Program-made: the position numbers and the translations under genes
NCBI RefSeq assembly: GCF_000169095.1
Contig: NZ_AAVU01000016.1
Coordinates: forward strand, 80,963 to 144,962
Reading direction: 5' to 3'
From: Lyngbya sp. PCC 8106
GTDB taxonomy: Bacteria > Cyanobacteriota > Cyanobacteriia > Cyanobacteriales > Microcoleaceae
Length of the DNA stretch: 64,000 bases
Shown: in pieces, positions 1 to 10,050 of the stretch
How positions within the stretch are numbered: position 1 is the stretch's first letter
Layout: each line of letters starts with the position of its first letter
The notes under the pieces: generated by a model
The model's database searches: none
What the model was told of the DNA's origin: nothing
Seen by the model: only the letters and a program-made list of their open reading frames with translations

Positions 1-2
1 GC

Positions 3-152
3 GCCCAACGAATGCACCAAATTCCTTGTGCTGACTGTGCATACTTTACTAAAGATTATCATCTTAAATGCCCTGTACGACCGACAATTGCTTTATCGGA
101 AGAAGCCATTGATTGTCCTGATTTTTGTTCGGTTGGGGGGAAAAACAGTTAA
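3..152 (+). CDS. C-terminal part of a small Cys-rich conserved hypothetical protein
   Basis: An open frame enters from the left edge and ends at TAA (150-152), encoding about 49 residues. The peptide contains CADC, then KC, then CPDFC, a spacing that could bind zinc. Very similar short Cys-rich proteins are, as far as I recall, common hypothetical proteins in cyanobacteria, but I cannot assign a function. The start is outside the window. It runs convergently with mutS, whose stop is 33 bases away. The stop overlaps a short palindrome (ACAGTTAACTGT, 145-156). Confidence 0.6.
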   Translation, partial: AQRMHQIPCADCAYFTKDYHLKCPVRPTIALSEEAIDCPDFCSVGGKNS

Positions 153-184
153 CTGTTGACTTAGACAGTAAACGATTTTAAAAA

Positions 185-2845
185 TTAAAATTCTTCTTCG
201 GTTTCAAAGATATCTAATTGTTCTATGGAGGCGGTTTGACTTTTTTGTTTTTTGATGCCTTTTCTCAGTCCAATTGCTATTTTACTATGTTGTTCGATTT
301 GACGCATAACTTGTCTCGCCCGTTGAATCACAACATCCGGTAAACCCGCTAGCCGTCCGGCTTCTATCCCATAGGATTTATCTGCACCTCCGGGTTGAAC
401 TTGATGTAAAAAGACAATTTTATCCGGTAACTCTTTGACGGTGACTTGATAATTTGCTACATTTTCTAGGATAGATGCTAATTCGTTTAACTCGTGATAG
501 TGGGTGGCAAAAATAGTCTTTGCTTGGATTTCTGCTGCTAAATATTCTGCTACCGACCAAGCAATTGAAAGCCCGTCAAAGGTTGCTGTTCCCCGACCAA
601 TTTCATCGAGAAGAACTAAGGATTTTTCAGTCGCATGATTGAGAATATTTGCCGTTTCATTCATCTCGACCATAAAGGTTGATTGACCTGTGGCTAAGTC
701 ATCCACTGCCCCAACTCGGGTAAAAATGCGATCGCAAAGACTCAATTGGGCGGAACTTGCGGGAATAAAACTTCCCATTTGTGCCATCAGTTGAATTAAG
801 CCAATTTGTCGCAAATAACAACTTTTTCCACTGGCATTCGGCCCGGTTAAAATAATTAAATCAGGATAAGAATAAGGGGTTAGTTCTTCATCTTCTTTAT
901 CCGGTATTCGACTGCCTAACTGCGCGGTATTCGGCACAAAAAATCCCGGCGGAAGTAACTTTTCTACAACGGGATGTCGCCCATCAATAATTTTCAATTC
1001 TCGCCCTTCGATCATTTCAGGACAACAGTAAGATTGACGAATTGCCACGTCTGCTAACCCACAAAGTACATCAATTGCAGCCACCGCTTTAGACACATTG
1101 CGAATAGTATCGGTATATTCAGCAACTTCTGAACGCAGTCGAACAAAGATATCATATTCGGTTTGGTTTAAATCTTCTTTAGCAGTTAAAATTCTAACTT
1201 CCCGTTCTTTTAATTCTGGTGTAATATACCGTTCTTCATTGGTTAATGTTTGTTTGCGAATATAATCATCAGGGGCGAGTTCTGCTTTGCCTCGACTAAT
1301 ACTGATATAATATCCAAAGGTTTTATTAAATCCAACTTTTAAGGTAGGAATTCCGGTGCGTTCTCGTTCTTGGACTTCTAAATTAGCAATCCATTGTTGA
1401 TCTTCTACCGCCAGACTTCGCATTTCATCGAGGTTGGCATCAACTTCTGGACGAATTAGTTCGCCTTCTTTGACGGAAATCGGAGGAGATTCAACTAAAG
1501 AATGAGTAATTTTTTCGGCGACTTTTTCTAAGGATTGAGGAAGATTTTGTAAGGCTTTTAGATAGGGAGATTTTCCCTGTTCGGCGACAGTTGCCAGTTG
1601 GGGTAACTTGGCTAAAGAATCGGCTAAAGAGACTAAATCTTTGGCATTTGCGGTACTATTTCCCACTCGTCCGGTCAACCGTTCCAGGTCATAGATTTGT
1701 CGGAGAATCTGTTGAATATCTTGTCGCAGTTCGTGGTTATTGACAAACTCTTGAATGGTATCATGGCGTGCGCGAATGCCTTTGAGATCGAGTAAAGGTT
1801 GTAATAACCAACGCCGTAACGCCCGACTTCCCATGGGTGTGCTAGTTTTGTCTAACGCCCATAATAATGAACCATACAACGTATTATCTCGAACGGTTGT
1901 GGTGATTTCTAAGTTGCGGCGACTTTGATGATCGAGGACTAAATAATCACTGAGGGTATAAGTTCGAGGACGTTGGAGAGGGGTAATATGATCTTTTTGA
2001 GTATCTTCTAAATATTCTAATAACCCACCTACTGTCCGCACACTTAGGGGTAGATGTTCACAGCCAATACCTTCGAGAGATGTGAGTTGAAATTGTTGTA
2101 AAATTCGAGGTTTGGCTTCACCCAAAGAAAAGGGCTTTTGCGATCGCAATGAATAACAAAAACAACGAGGTAAACAGTCCGGCAATTCCTGATCATTTTC
2201 TCCTGGTTTCAGCATCTTACTGATATCAGGGACATTCACCGGAAACAAAATTTCAGACGGTTGTAACCGCATTAACTCTTGGGTGAGGTGTTCTAAATTT
2301 TCTGACTGAGTGGTGAGAAATTCTCCAGTTGAAATATCAGCATAAGCTAACCCCCAATGTTGACCTGCGATCACAATTGCCGCTAAATAATTATTTTGGC
2401 GACCTTTGAGCATATTATCATCAGTCAGAGTTCCAGGCGTTAGAACACGGGTGACTTCTCGCCGAACCTGTCGTTTTTCTTTGGCGGCGATGGCTGCATC
2501 TTCAACTTGATCACAAATTACAACCGCATAGCCTTTTTCTAACAGGGTACTGCTGTAGCGATAAACGTGTTCGTGGGGAACTCCTGTCATCGGAACTCGC
2601 CCAATTTCTTTTCCGGCGGCTTTGGTGGTTTGGATGAGTTCGAGTTCACGGGCGATAGTGACGGCATCTTGAAAAAAGCACTCAAAGAAGTCGCCCACCC
2701 GAAAAAAGAGTAACGCATGGGGATATTGTCCTTTTACCTCGATGTATCGCTGCATCATTTCCGACAGTTTGCTGGGATCGAGTTGTCGGTAGTCAGCGTT
2801 GGGGTATTCTTCGGGTTGAGTAGATGCAGGGGTGGAATCAGTCAT
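185..2845 (-). CDS. mutS: DNA mismatch repair protein MutS
   Basis: Full-length MutS (886 aa, the usual length for the MutS1 family), the mismatch-recognition ATPase of DNA repair. The N-terminal domain carries the mismatch-wedge region with FFRVGDFFE. The core and clamp domains follow, and the ATPase domain has the Walker A motif GPNASGKS at residues 668-675, then LLDEIGRGT and ATHYHEL. The C-terminus is the helix-turn-helix dimerisation part. The ATG at 2845 matches the normal N-terminus, although the first 20 residues are low-complexity. It stands alone on the minus strand. Its upstream region is shared divergently with the ABC exporter at 3645. Confidence 0.98.
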   Translation of the reverse strand: MTDSTPASTQPEEYPNADYRQLDPSKLSEMMQRYIEVKGQYPHALLFFRVGDFFECFFQDAVTIARELELIQTTKAAGKEIGRVPMTGVPHEHVYRYSSTLLEKGYAVVICDQVEDAAIAAKEKRQVRREVTRVLTPGTLTDDNMLKGRQNNYLAAIVIAGQHWGLAYADISTGEFLTTQSENLEHLTQELMRLQPSEILFPVNVPDISKMLKPGENDQELPDCLPRCFCYSLRSQKPFSLGEAKPRILQQFQLTSLEGIGCEHLPLSVRTVGGLLEYLEDTQKDHITPLQRPRTYTLSDYLVLDHQSRRNLEITTTVRDNTLYGSLLWALDKTSTPMGSRALRRWLLQPLLDLKGIRARHDTIQEFVNNHELRQDIQQILRQIYDLERLTGRVGNSTANAKDLVSLADSLAKLPQLATVAEQGKSPYLKALQNLPQSLEKVAEKITHSLVESPPISVKEGELIRPEVDANLDEMRSLAVEDQQWIANLEVQERERTGIPTLKVGFNKTFGYYISISRGKAELAPDDYIRKQTLTNEERYITPELKEREVRILTAKEDLNQTEYDIFVRLRSEVAEYTDTIRNVSKAVAAIDVLCGLADVAIRQSYCCPEMIEGRELKIIDGRHPVVEKLLPPGFFVPNTAQLGSRIPDKEDEELTPYSYPDLIILTGPNASGKSCYLRQIGLIQLMAQMGSFIPASSAQLSLCDRIFTRVGAVDDLATGQSTFMVEMNETANILNHATEKSLVLLDEIGRGTATFDGLSIAWSVAEYLAAEIQAKTIFATHYHELNELASILENVANYQVTVKELPDKIVFLHQVQPGGADKSYGIEAGRLAGLPDVVIQRARQVMRQIEQHSKIAIGLRKGIKKQKSQTASIEQLDIFETEEEF

Positions 2846-3363
2846 AGCAGGTTTAAGACTTTTAGCAGGACGCTACCCTTATTAACTTTACCGCGATTGT
2901 GACCCCACAAGTTCAGAAGTCGTGAGGTCAGAAGTTGTAAACTACCCAACGCCAGTGAGGGTATAAACCCATCAGGGGTTAAAGCACTCTTGACGACTGA
3001 TAGTATTGACTGAAAAGTTTTTTAATTTTAGCATTACCTCGATTTAACTCTCTTCTGTTAGACAGATGAAGCATTTAGGAGGTTTTTTAAAGATTCTGTA
3101 AAGGTGGACGGAGAATTGTAGACATTTGATAAAGTATATGGCAATCTTTATATAGCTGTGAAAGTTAAGTGAAACCTGGGATCTTCTCAGGTCGTGATTA
3201 GGCTAGGCAAATTTAGAGTTGGTCTGTTTGGTATTGTTAGTTTAAACTAATTTTTGGCCACCGTCTTTTAGGTGAAATAAAGACAGGGGTAAAATAAATT
3301 TGAGCATTGTACATTAATCAAACGTTTTTGAATTTGATATTCATTAATACTTTGAGATAAAAA

Positions 3364-3465
3364 CCAGTCACTTCCATCGGAAAATCGGATAATGTCGAGA
3401 CTCCAGCGACTTAAAACTCTTAAGTTGGAGGGATAAAACTGGCTGTTAGAAGCTTTCAGTCTCGA
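3364..3465. other. Predicted structured element in the mutS/ABC-exporter intergenic region
   Basis: The 800-base gap between mutS and the exporter gene (2846-3644) holds no convincing gene. It contains nested inverted repeats. Bases 3401-3430 can form an 11-bp stem (CTCCA then ACTTAA against TTAAGT then TGGAG) with a three-base bulge and a five-base loop. An outer pair, TCGAGACT (3395-3402) with AGTCTCGA (3458-3465), encloses it, sharing two bases with the inner stem. CCAGT (3364-3368) could also pair with ACTGG (3438-3442). It may be a structured 5' leader of the exporter mRNA or a small RNA. The rest of the gap is AT-rich and unremarkable. Confidence 0.4.
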
Positions 3466-3644
3466 TTTTCGGCGGAATTTCGATGACTTAGTTTTGTTTT
3501 TGTGAGTTTAGAAATAGGTTACTCCACATCTGTTATTGATTAACTTTTTTAACAAAGTGTGATGAGTATCGAATTTTTAACCCGATTTTTCAGAAATGTT
3601 GAATAGTTGACATTAGATTCGGAGTAGAACTCCCCTGAAAACGA

Positions 3645-6600
3645 ATGAGCGAATCAAATTCTCAGTTTCGGCATTCAGCTCAGACAATGAGCCGAAAAAG
3701 GAGTGCATCAGAGAGCATCTCTGCCTTTGAACAACTTCTCACCGTTCTCAACATTGAGAGTAGTCTGGCGGTGAATCTTAGTCAGGAAGCAGAGGTTTAT
3801 AGCTATGAGCTAGGAGACGAGATTGCGATTGCAGCGAGCAGCTTTGCTCCGAATGTATATGATTATCAACTCAATCAATCTACAAATTCTGTTCAGGGCG
3901 AACATCAAGAGGGAATTTATCTCATTTGTCAAGGTCATGTCAGACTGTTAGCGTCTGACCCCACCAAAGACCGAGACGTTTCGGTTTCCCGCCTAGAAGC
4001 CGGAGAACTATTTGGAGGTGATCGCCATCTGTTCACCCTTGAACCCTTACCCTATCAAGCGATCGCAGCCAGTCCGGTTATCGTTGCTCATCTGACTCTC
4101 AAAACCCTGCAAACTTGGCTGGAACGGTTTCCTCAATGGCGCGAGGAACTACAAACGACAACGAACGAACGTCAACGTTTGATTTTCTTCAAAACTCAAA
4201 CCGAATTACGAAGATTAACCAGTTCTCAACTGCGACAACTCTTACCCGAGATCAGCGAACGTCAAATTCAGCCCCAAACCCCTCTAAAAACTGCAACACC
4301 TGCTTCAAAAGGGCGCTACTGGTTGTATCAAGGTGAAATTGGCGGAACAGAATCGATTCCGCAACCGGGACAAAGTTGGGGTTATCCCGATACCACGCCC
4401 CCCGCTTGGGTTGCCAAAACGCCTCTGATTGTTTATCACCTTTCCACCGAACATTGGCAAAATATTTCCCAAAACCCGACAACCGGCTCGAAACCAGTCT
4501 CTCGTCCCTCAATCTCCGTTCAACCCTCCGCCAAAAAAGCGACACCGACCCTTACCGTTGTTCCCCCAACGAATACGAACGATGTCGAACTCGAACTTCC
4601 CAAGCCTCGAAAACGTAGACGAGGACGGGGACTTTGGCGGCGTTATCCCTGCGTCGAACAGCAAAGTTCCTCCGACTGTGGGGCAGCTTGTCTGGCAACA
4701 ATTGGACAATATTGGGGTAAAACCTGGAGTCTGAACCGCTTACGAAACCTAGCCGGGGTCGGACGTTCGGGAGCCTCATTAAAAGGATTAGCACGAGCCG
4801 GGGAAAGTTTAGGATTTCAAGTTCGACCTGTACGAGCCAGTTTGGGACGGCTAGAAGACCAAAAACATCCCTGGATAGCCCATTGGCAAGGCGATCATTA
4901 TGTCGTGGTGTGTTGGGTAAAACGGCGCAAAGTGTTGATTGCTGACCCCGCCCAAGGAAAACGGGAGTTATCTCGTCAAGAATTTCTCGCCGGATGGACA
5001 GGTTATGCGTTGTTGGTTGACCCCACAGAACGACTCGAACAAGTCGAGAACGAAAAACGGTCTTTAGGTCGATTTATGGGGGTGTTGTGGCCCTATAAAA
5101 CGTTGGGGCTGCAAATCATTCTAATTTCGATCTTGATCCAAATGTTTGCGCTGGTTTCGCCTCTGATTACTCAAATTATTATGGATCGGGTCGTTGTCAA
5201 CAAAAGCCTCACCAGTTTACACGTTTTTGCTTTGGGTGCTTTGCTGTTTGGGGTGTGGAGTTTGGGATTATCTTCGATTCGACAGTATTTGTTGAGTTAT
5301 CTCTCAAACCGCCTAGATTTAACTCTCATTAGCGGTTTTATTCAACACACCCTCAAACTTCCCCTCAAGTTTTTTGAGTCTCGGCGAGTCGGTGATATTA
5401 TTACCCGAGTTCAAGAAAACCAAAAAATTCAACGATTTCTAATTGGTCAAATTCTGCTGGCGTGGCTGAATTTTGTCACGGGGTTTGTCTATTTGGGATT
5501 GATGCTGTACTATAACTGGCAGCTAACAGTCTTGATTTTGGGTTTGATTCCACCGATTCTGTTGTTAACTTTGGGTTCAACGCCCTTTCTCCGCAAAGTT
5601 TCTCGTCAAGTTTTTAATGCGTCGGCCGATCAAAATTCTACCCTTGTGGAGATGATGACGGGAGTTTCTACGGTGAAAGCAGTCGCGGCTGAACAGGAGT
5701 TACGCTGGCGCTGGGAAGATCGCCTGACTGAACAACTGAATATGCGGTTTAAAGCCCAGAAATTGGCGATTAATTTGGGGTTTGTCAGTGGGTTAATTAA
5801 TTCGATTGGTGGCACAGCGGTACTCTGGTTTGGGGCAATGTTGGTGATTCAAGATCAATTAACCATTGGTCAATTTATGGCGTTTAACATGATGCAGGGT
5901 CGTGTGATTTCGCCCGTGATTGCCTTGGCTGGTTTGTGGGATGAACTGCAAGAAGTGTTGATCTCCGTTGAACGTCTCAATGATGTTTTTGACACTGAAC
6001 CGGAGGAAAGCCCACAAAAACCGTTACTTGTTCTTCCGCCTCTACAAGGTCAAATTAAGTTTGATCAGGTGACATTTCGCTATGGGGAAGATGAAGATAA
6101 CACCTTAGAAAATCTTTCCTTTGAGATTCAACCCGGTCAAACTCTGGCAATTGTGGGTCGAAGTGGTTCGGGTAAAAGTACGTTGGTGAAGCTATTACAG
6201 GCTTTGTATCATCCTCGCAGTGGTCGTGTCTGGATCGATGGACATGATTTGCGTCATGTGTCTAGCCAGTCTTTGCGAACTCAGATGGGGGTTGTGCCGC
6301 AGGAATGTTATCTGTTTTCGGGGACGATCTTAGAAAATATTACGATTTATCGAGGAGAATATACGCTCGAACAGGTGGTTGAAGTCGCCAAATTAGCAGA
6401 AGCCCATAGCTTTATTCAAACGTTACCTTTGGGGTACAACACGAAAGTCGGAGAACGGGGTTCCAGTTTGTCGGGAGGTCAACGTCAACGCATTGCGATC
6501 GCCCGGGCGTTACTTGGAAATCCTCGACTTTTAGTATTAGATGAAGCGACGAGTTCTTTGGATACCGAAAGTGAACGGCGCTTTCAACGAAATTTAGAAC

Positions 6601-6776
6601 AGATGAGTCGCGATCGCACCACGATTATTATTGCCCATCGTCTCTCAACTGTTCGGAATGCAGATCAAATTTTAGTGCTAGATCGAGGGGTGTTGGTAGA
6701 ACAGGGAAATCATCAGCAATTGATGGAGACTCAAGGGCTTTATTATCATCTTGCCCAACAACAACTTAATCTTTAA
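3645..6776 (+). CDS. Peptidase (C39)-containing ABC exporter with N-terminal cNMP-binding-like domain
   Basis: Bacteriocin/HlyB-type ABC exporter (1043 aa) that should trim double-glycine leaders and export the cargo across the inner membrane. Residues ~50-180 resemble a cyclic-nucleotide-binding domain (GIYLICQGHVRLLAS, then AGELFGGD). A C39 peptidase follows with a plausible catalytic triad C345 (SSDCGAAC), H418 and D434. Next come about six membrane segments (~480-760) and an ABC ATPase with Walker A at 838-845, the LSGGQ signature at 942-946 and a LVLDEA Walker B. The HlyD-type adaptor follows downstream, and two GG-leader peptides lie 3.4-4 kb further on, which fits a peptide export role. 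The cNMP-like fusion is frequent in cyanobacterial members. Whether it binds a nucleotide is unknown. Confidence 0.95.
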   Translation: MSESNSQFRHSAQTMSRKRSASESISAFEQLLTVLNIESSLAVNLSQEAEVYSYELGDEIAIAASSFAPNVYDYQLNQSTNSVQGEHQEGIYLICQGHVRLLASDPTKDRDVSVSRLEAGELFGGDRHLFTLEPLPYQAIAASPVIVAHLTLKTLQTWLERFPQWREELQTTTNERQRLIFFKTQTELRRLTSSQLRQLLPEISERQIQPQTPLKTATPASKGRYWLYQGEIGGTESIPQPGQSWGYPDTTPPAWVAKTPLIVYHLSTEHWQNISQNPTTGSKPVSRPSISVQPSAKKATPTLTVVPPTNTNDVELELPKPRKRRRGRGLWRRYPCVEQQSSSDCGAACLATIGQYWGKTWSLNRLRNLAGVGRSGASLKGLARAGESLGFQVRPVRASLGRLEDQKHPWIAHWQGDHYVVVCWVKRRKVLIADPAQGKRELSRQEFLAGWTGYALLVDPTERLEQVENEKRSLGRFMGVLWPYKTLGLQIILISILIQMFALVSPLITQIIMDRVVVNKSLTSLHVFALGALLFGVWSLGLSSIRQYLLSYLSNRLDLTLISGFIQHTLKLPLKFFESRRVGDIITRVQENQKIQRFLIGQILLAWLNFVTGFVYLGLMLYYNWQLTVLILGLIPPILLLTLGSTPFLRKVSRQVFNASADQNSTLVEMMTGVSTVKAVAAEQELRWRWEDRLTEQLNMRFKAQKLAINLGFVSGLINSIGGTAVLWFGAMLVIQDQLTIGQFMAFNMMQGRVISPVIALAGLWDELQEVLISVERLNDVFDTEPEESPQKPLLVLPPLQGQIKFDQVTFRYGEDEDNTLENLSFEIQPGQTLAIVGRSGSGKSTLVKLLQALYHPRSGRVWIDGHDLRHVSSQSLRTQMGVVPQECYLFSGTILENITIYRGEYTLEQVVEVAKLAEAHSFIQTLPLGYNTKVGERGSSLSGGQRQRIAIARALLGNPRLLVLDEATSSLDTESERRFQRNLEQMSRDRTTIIIAHRLSTVRNADQILVLDRGVLVEQGNHQQLMETQGLYYHLAQQQLNL

Positions 6777-7174
6777 TCTCTGTTAATGATTTGATGAAAT
6801 CCAATCTAGATCAGAGATCTGTGACTGAGTACCATTCAATCTTTGAATGTTATTTAGAATCGGATATCGCAATGTTACCTGATTTGTAAAAAAGTAATCG
6901 AGATCACCCCCCAATTTTGGGGGCAAAGTACAAATGATTTCTGATTGCTTTTTTCTCAGGTTCAGATCAAACAACAATCTCTTCAGGGGAGGCATTCCCG
7001 ATTCAAGTAGCGCTGCTATATCCCCAACAAATCAGAGTGACTTGAGTTTATAAAAAAATTAAAGTTTTATTAAAATTCCAGCCGATGATCAATTCAAACT
7101 CCAAATCAAACAAATTAGACAATTTATAGAGTTAATAAGACTTAGAATGAAATTATTTAAAAAATCAAAAAAAC

Positions 7175-7187
7175 TGCCAATTTGGCA
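7175..7187. promoter_or_regulatory. Dyad TGCCA-N3-TGGCA, copy 1 (upstream of the HlyD gene)
   Basis: TGCCAATTTGGCA lies within an A-rich context 258 bases before the HlyD-type gene, in an otherwise gene-free gap (6777-7444). The same dyad occurs at 9730 and 10038 in this locus. About 25-30 bases downstream is an AT-rich -10-like stretch (TTAAAATACT). It looks like an operator or activator site shared across the export locus. The regulator is unknown. Confidence 0.5.
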
Positions 7188-7444
7188 AAATATGATCAGG
7201 ACTTAAGTTAAAATACTAACAACTTTAAGTTTCTGCCCGCCTAACGATCACATTTCACAGCTAAGTTGAGGCATATCAGAAATAAAAGTTACCCAAAAAC
7301 TACCCTTTAAAAAAATTCTTTTATGCTTTGATCTGACTCTAGTTAGAGTGAATTCTCAGACAAGATTGATCTCATCTTGATTTGTGAGTGATCTTCCTAA
7401 TTCGCCCTGACTCTTAACCCAACGTTGTTACAACATTTAAAGCG

Positions 7445-9121
7445 ATGAGCTTCCACATCCTACCTCACCTCCGAACAAAACAAACTCGAGAATCAGATTC
7501 TCATTCGGAGGAGAAACAGAATTATTTGTATGATTTAAACTTCTCCCAAGAAAACATCGAAGAAGCCCACTCTATCCAAGGTGGAGTTACCACTTCTCTC
7601 CCTCTATCCTCACCCGTTTCTAATACTGCTTATCCGCTCACTCCCCAAGATAAAGATACAGAAAAAAGAGCTTCTCATTCAGGAAATTGGTCAATTGCTT
7701 TACAGTCAGTTTTAGATCAACCGCCCGCCTCATTTCCGATGCAACTGTTTTGGGGTGGCGTAGTATTTTGTATCGCCTTTGCAACTTGGGCGCATTTGGG
7801 GACTGTTGATGAAGTCGGTCATGCGCGAGGTGAATTAATTCCCCAAGGAAATGTTTACAAAGTTAATCCCGTGGAAATGGGAAAAATTGCCACTTTAGCT
7901 GTTAAAGAAGGGGATACAGTAAAAGCAGGTCAAGTCATTGCAGAATTGGATAGTCAATTGGCTTTAGCAGAAATCGAACGACTGCAACAACAACTTAATT
8001 CCTTGCAAATTGAACAAACTCAAAAACAAGGACTTTTAGAAAGAACCCATTTAGAAAAGGAAAGTCGTAGTGCAATCTCAGCCGCTCAAATTCAAACCCA
8101 TGAAGCGGAAATAGAACGGGTAAAAACACAAATACGCGGAACAGAACGGGTACTCAGTCAACTCCAATTACAAGCAGAAAGCGCTCAAGCCAGAGTAGAG
8201 AATATACAACCCTTACCCACCCAAGCGGATGAACTTTTAGAAAAACTTTATGTAGATCAAGCAGCATCAGTTGAACGGGTTGAACGACTCAAACCGTTAG
8301 TGGAAGAAGGGGCAATTTCTCAGGAGTTATTGTTTCAGGCTGAACAGTCTTTACGGGATCGCGAACGGGCTATTGTTCAGGCTCAATTATCGGAGAAAAA
8401 TAGTACCAAAGAACAGGTATTTCAAGCTCAACAAATGTTACGAGAGCGTCAACAGATGATCACTCAAAATGAAGGTGAATTGCAACAACTTCAAGCTGAA
8501 GTCAATCGTCTTTATGTTGAACTCAAACAAAAACAATCAGAAGCCGAAGCAATTGAGATAGAAGCCGATCAGAAAACTCAGCAAATTCAGCTAGAAATTA
8601 TGCAGCTTCAAGCTCAAATGAAAGAAACTAAAAGCTTGTTGATGGCAGCAAAAATGAAGCGAGAGGAGCGATTTATTTATGCTCCGGTTGATGGCTATAT
8701 TTCGACTTTGAATGTTAGCAATGAGGGAGAAGTTGTACAACCTGGACAAAATATTGCTGAAATTTTGCCGAAAAATACTCCGTTAGTTTTATCAGCAAGT
8801 CTACCCAATCAAGAAGCAGGTTTTATTAAGGTTGGGATGCCTGTTAAGATGAAGTTTGATGCTTATCCTTATCAAGATTATGGGGTAATAGAAGGAACTG
8901 TTACTTCGATTTCTCCTGATACAAAATCTGAAGAAAACCAACCACCTGTCTATCAGCTTGAAGTTGAGTTAGAACAGGATTCAATTCTAGAAAATCAAGA
9001 AGAAATTAAATTTAAACCGGGACAAACTGCAAGTGCAGATATTATCATTCGTCAGCGTCGGGTTGCTGATGTGATACTTGAACCGTTGCAGAAGTTTCAG
9101 GCCACTGGTTTAGAGCTTTAA
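7445..9121 (+). CDS. HlyD-family periplasmic adaptor (membrane fusion protein)
   Basis: Adaptor subunit of a type I secretion system (558 aa). It links the inner-membrane ABC exporter to an outer-membrane channel. A long hydrophilic N-terminus is followed by one membrane segment at about residues 101-118 (LFWGGVVFCIAFATWAHLG). Then come a lipoyl/barrel-sandwich half (GKIATLAVKEGDTVKAGQVI) and a long Gln/Glu-rich coiled coil (~175-400). The second lipoyl half (APVDGYISTL) and a beta-barrel domain close the protein. It follows the C39 exporter with a 668-base gap that holds its own likely promoter and a dyad motif. No TolC-type partner is encoded in the window. Confidence 0.93.
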   Translation: MSFHILPHLRTKQTRESDSHSEEKQNYLYDLNFSQENIEEAHSIQGGVTTSLPLSSPVSNTAYPLTPQDKDTEKRASHSGNWSIALQSVLDQPPASFPMQLFWGGVVFCIAFATWAHLGTVDEVGHARGELIPQGNVYKVNPVEMGKIATLAVKEGDTVKAGQVIAELDSQLALAEIERLQQQLNSLQIEQTQKQGLLERTHLEKESRSAISAAQIQTHEAEIERVKTQIRGTERVLSQLQLQAESAQARVENIQPLPTQADELLEKLYVDQAASVERVERLKPLVEEGAISQELLFQAEQSLRDRERAIVQAQLSEKNSTKEQVFQAQQMLRERQQMITQNEGELQQLQAEVNRLYVELKQKQSEAEAIEIEADQKTQQIQLEIMQLQAQMKETKSLLMAAKMKREERFIYAPVDGYISTLNVSNEGEVVQPGQNIAEILPKNTPLVLSASLPNQEAGFIKVGMPVKMKFDAYPYQDYGVIEGTVTSISPDTKSEENQPPVYQLEVELEQDSILENQEEIKFKPGQTASADIIIRQRRVADVILEPLQKFQATGLEL

Positions 9122-9194
9122 AACGGAAATTACTTCAATGTAATCAAAGATAAGAAGACTAATTTTAAGTTCAATTCATCTGGGAAGCATTCAC

Positions 9195-9457
9195 ATGAAC
9201 TATTCTAATACTTCTTCTAAAACTCAAAGAGATAAAGCCATGAGTGAAGAACGAATTTAATCAAGTAATTGAAGCAATATTAGCTGGAAAATATTCCTGG
9301 GCTTGTGTTTTGATTCTTCAGATTTGCAGGTTATAACCCTTTGCATTATATTCCCTACCGCACTTACAATCGGTTAACCAGAGATAATAATCAATGCGAA
9401 AAAAACAATAAAAATTCTTCAGGTAAATGCGATCGCACTCGACAAAAGGTTTCTTGA
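9195..9457 (+). pseudogene. hetP-like gene, broken by two frameshifts
   Basis: Three consecutive frames give one recognisable protein. The first starts at ATG 9195 (MNYSNTSSKTQRDK). It shifts to a frame reading VIEAILAGKYSWACVLIL, then shifts again to RFAGYNPLHYIPYRTYNRL, ending with TGA at 9457. The last two blocks match, from memory, the conserved core of the HetP family, regulators of heterocyst commitment that also occur in non-heterocystous cyanobacteria. No single frame spans the region, so it is read as a decayed gene unless the sequence has errors. It sits between the HlyD gene and the GG-peptide genes and has no evident functional link to export. Confidence 0.65.
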
Positions 9458-9522
9458 GGTTACTGCATTTTTATCAACTTTAACATCTTTTTCATCACAA
9501 AGATGAATATAAATCTATTTTT

Positions 9523-9551
9523 AACCCCCTAGTCTTTGGGGTTATTTTTTT
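9523..9551 (+). terminator. Rho-independent terminator after the HlyD/hetP-like region
   Basis: AACCCC pairs with GGGGTT around a short loop and is followed by a run of Ts after one A. It would end transcripts arriving from the HlyD gene and the hetP-like remnant before the GG-peptide promoter region. Confidence 0.7.
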
Positions 9552-9729
9552 GTCTTGAGACTTACAAAGAAGATGCCACAGGCGGGGGATATAGCACTAC
9601 GCGCAAGTCAAAAGTTGACTATAGAAGGGGGTTTATGAGGAGGATGAGATGAAACTTCCCAGAGAGTTAGTCTCAAACAAAACTCAAATCAACCCGATTC
9701 AAATACTTGAGAAAACTTAACAGAAAAAC

Positions 9730-9742
9730 TGCCAAAATGGCA
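9730..9742. promoter_or_regulatory. Dyad TGCCA-N3-TGGCA, copy 2
   Basis: TGCCAAAATGGCA sits in the gene-free stretch 9552-10142, about 400 bases before the first GG-peptide gene. It shares the surrounding A-run and AACTGCCA context with the copies at 7175 and 10038. A -10-like ATTAACTACT stretch follows about 30 bases later. Confidence 0.45.
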
Positions 9743-10037
9743 ACCTAAAATTTGTAGTATTGACTACTATTAACTACTGGAATCACATCAAGCTATAAAT
9801 TGATGTTCTCGACTCCTGAATGATTAAAATAACTGAATCATTCGTCAGGGTTGCTGTCAACTGTAGTTACAAGTGAATCTTAGATATCTTGAGTTGTTTA
9901 AAAAGAATTTGAACGAACTCATCGGAATGTTTTTTGTGTCAACCCAGAGATTTTTGGGTTGATTTTGCTGTCTACATTTTATTGAAAATTCCCCAAGAAT
10001 AGAGATGCAATACTTTTCCAGATAAATTTGATAAAAC

Positions 10038-10050
10038 TGCCAAAATGGCA
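10038..10050. promoter_or_regulatory. Dyad TGCCA-N3-TGGCA, copy 3 (upstream of the first GG-peptide gene)
   Basis: TGCCAAAATGGCA lies 92 bases before the start codon of the GG-peptide gene at 10143, with AACTGCCA context as in the other copies. A TATTATAAA -10-like box follows about 20 bases later. Position and spacing fit an activator or repressor site controlling the peptide gene. Confidence 0.5.

Noticed and set aside
145..156. Palindrome ACAGTTAACTGT between the first gene and mutS as a terminator
   Set aside because: The stem is AT-rich and has no T-run on either side close enough to be convincing.
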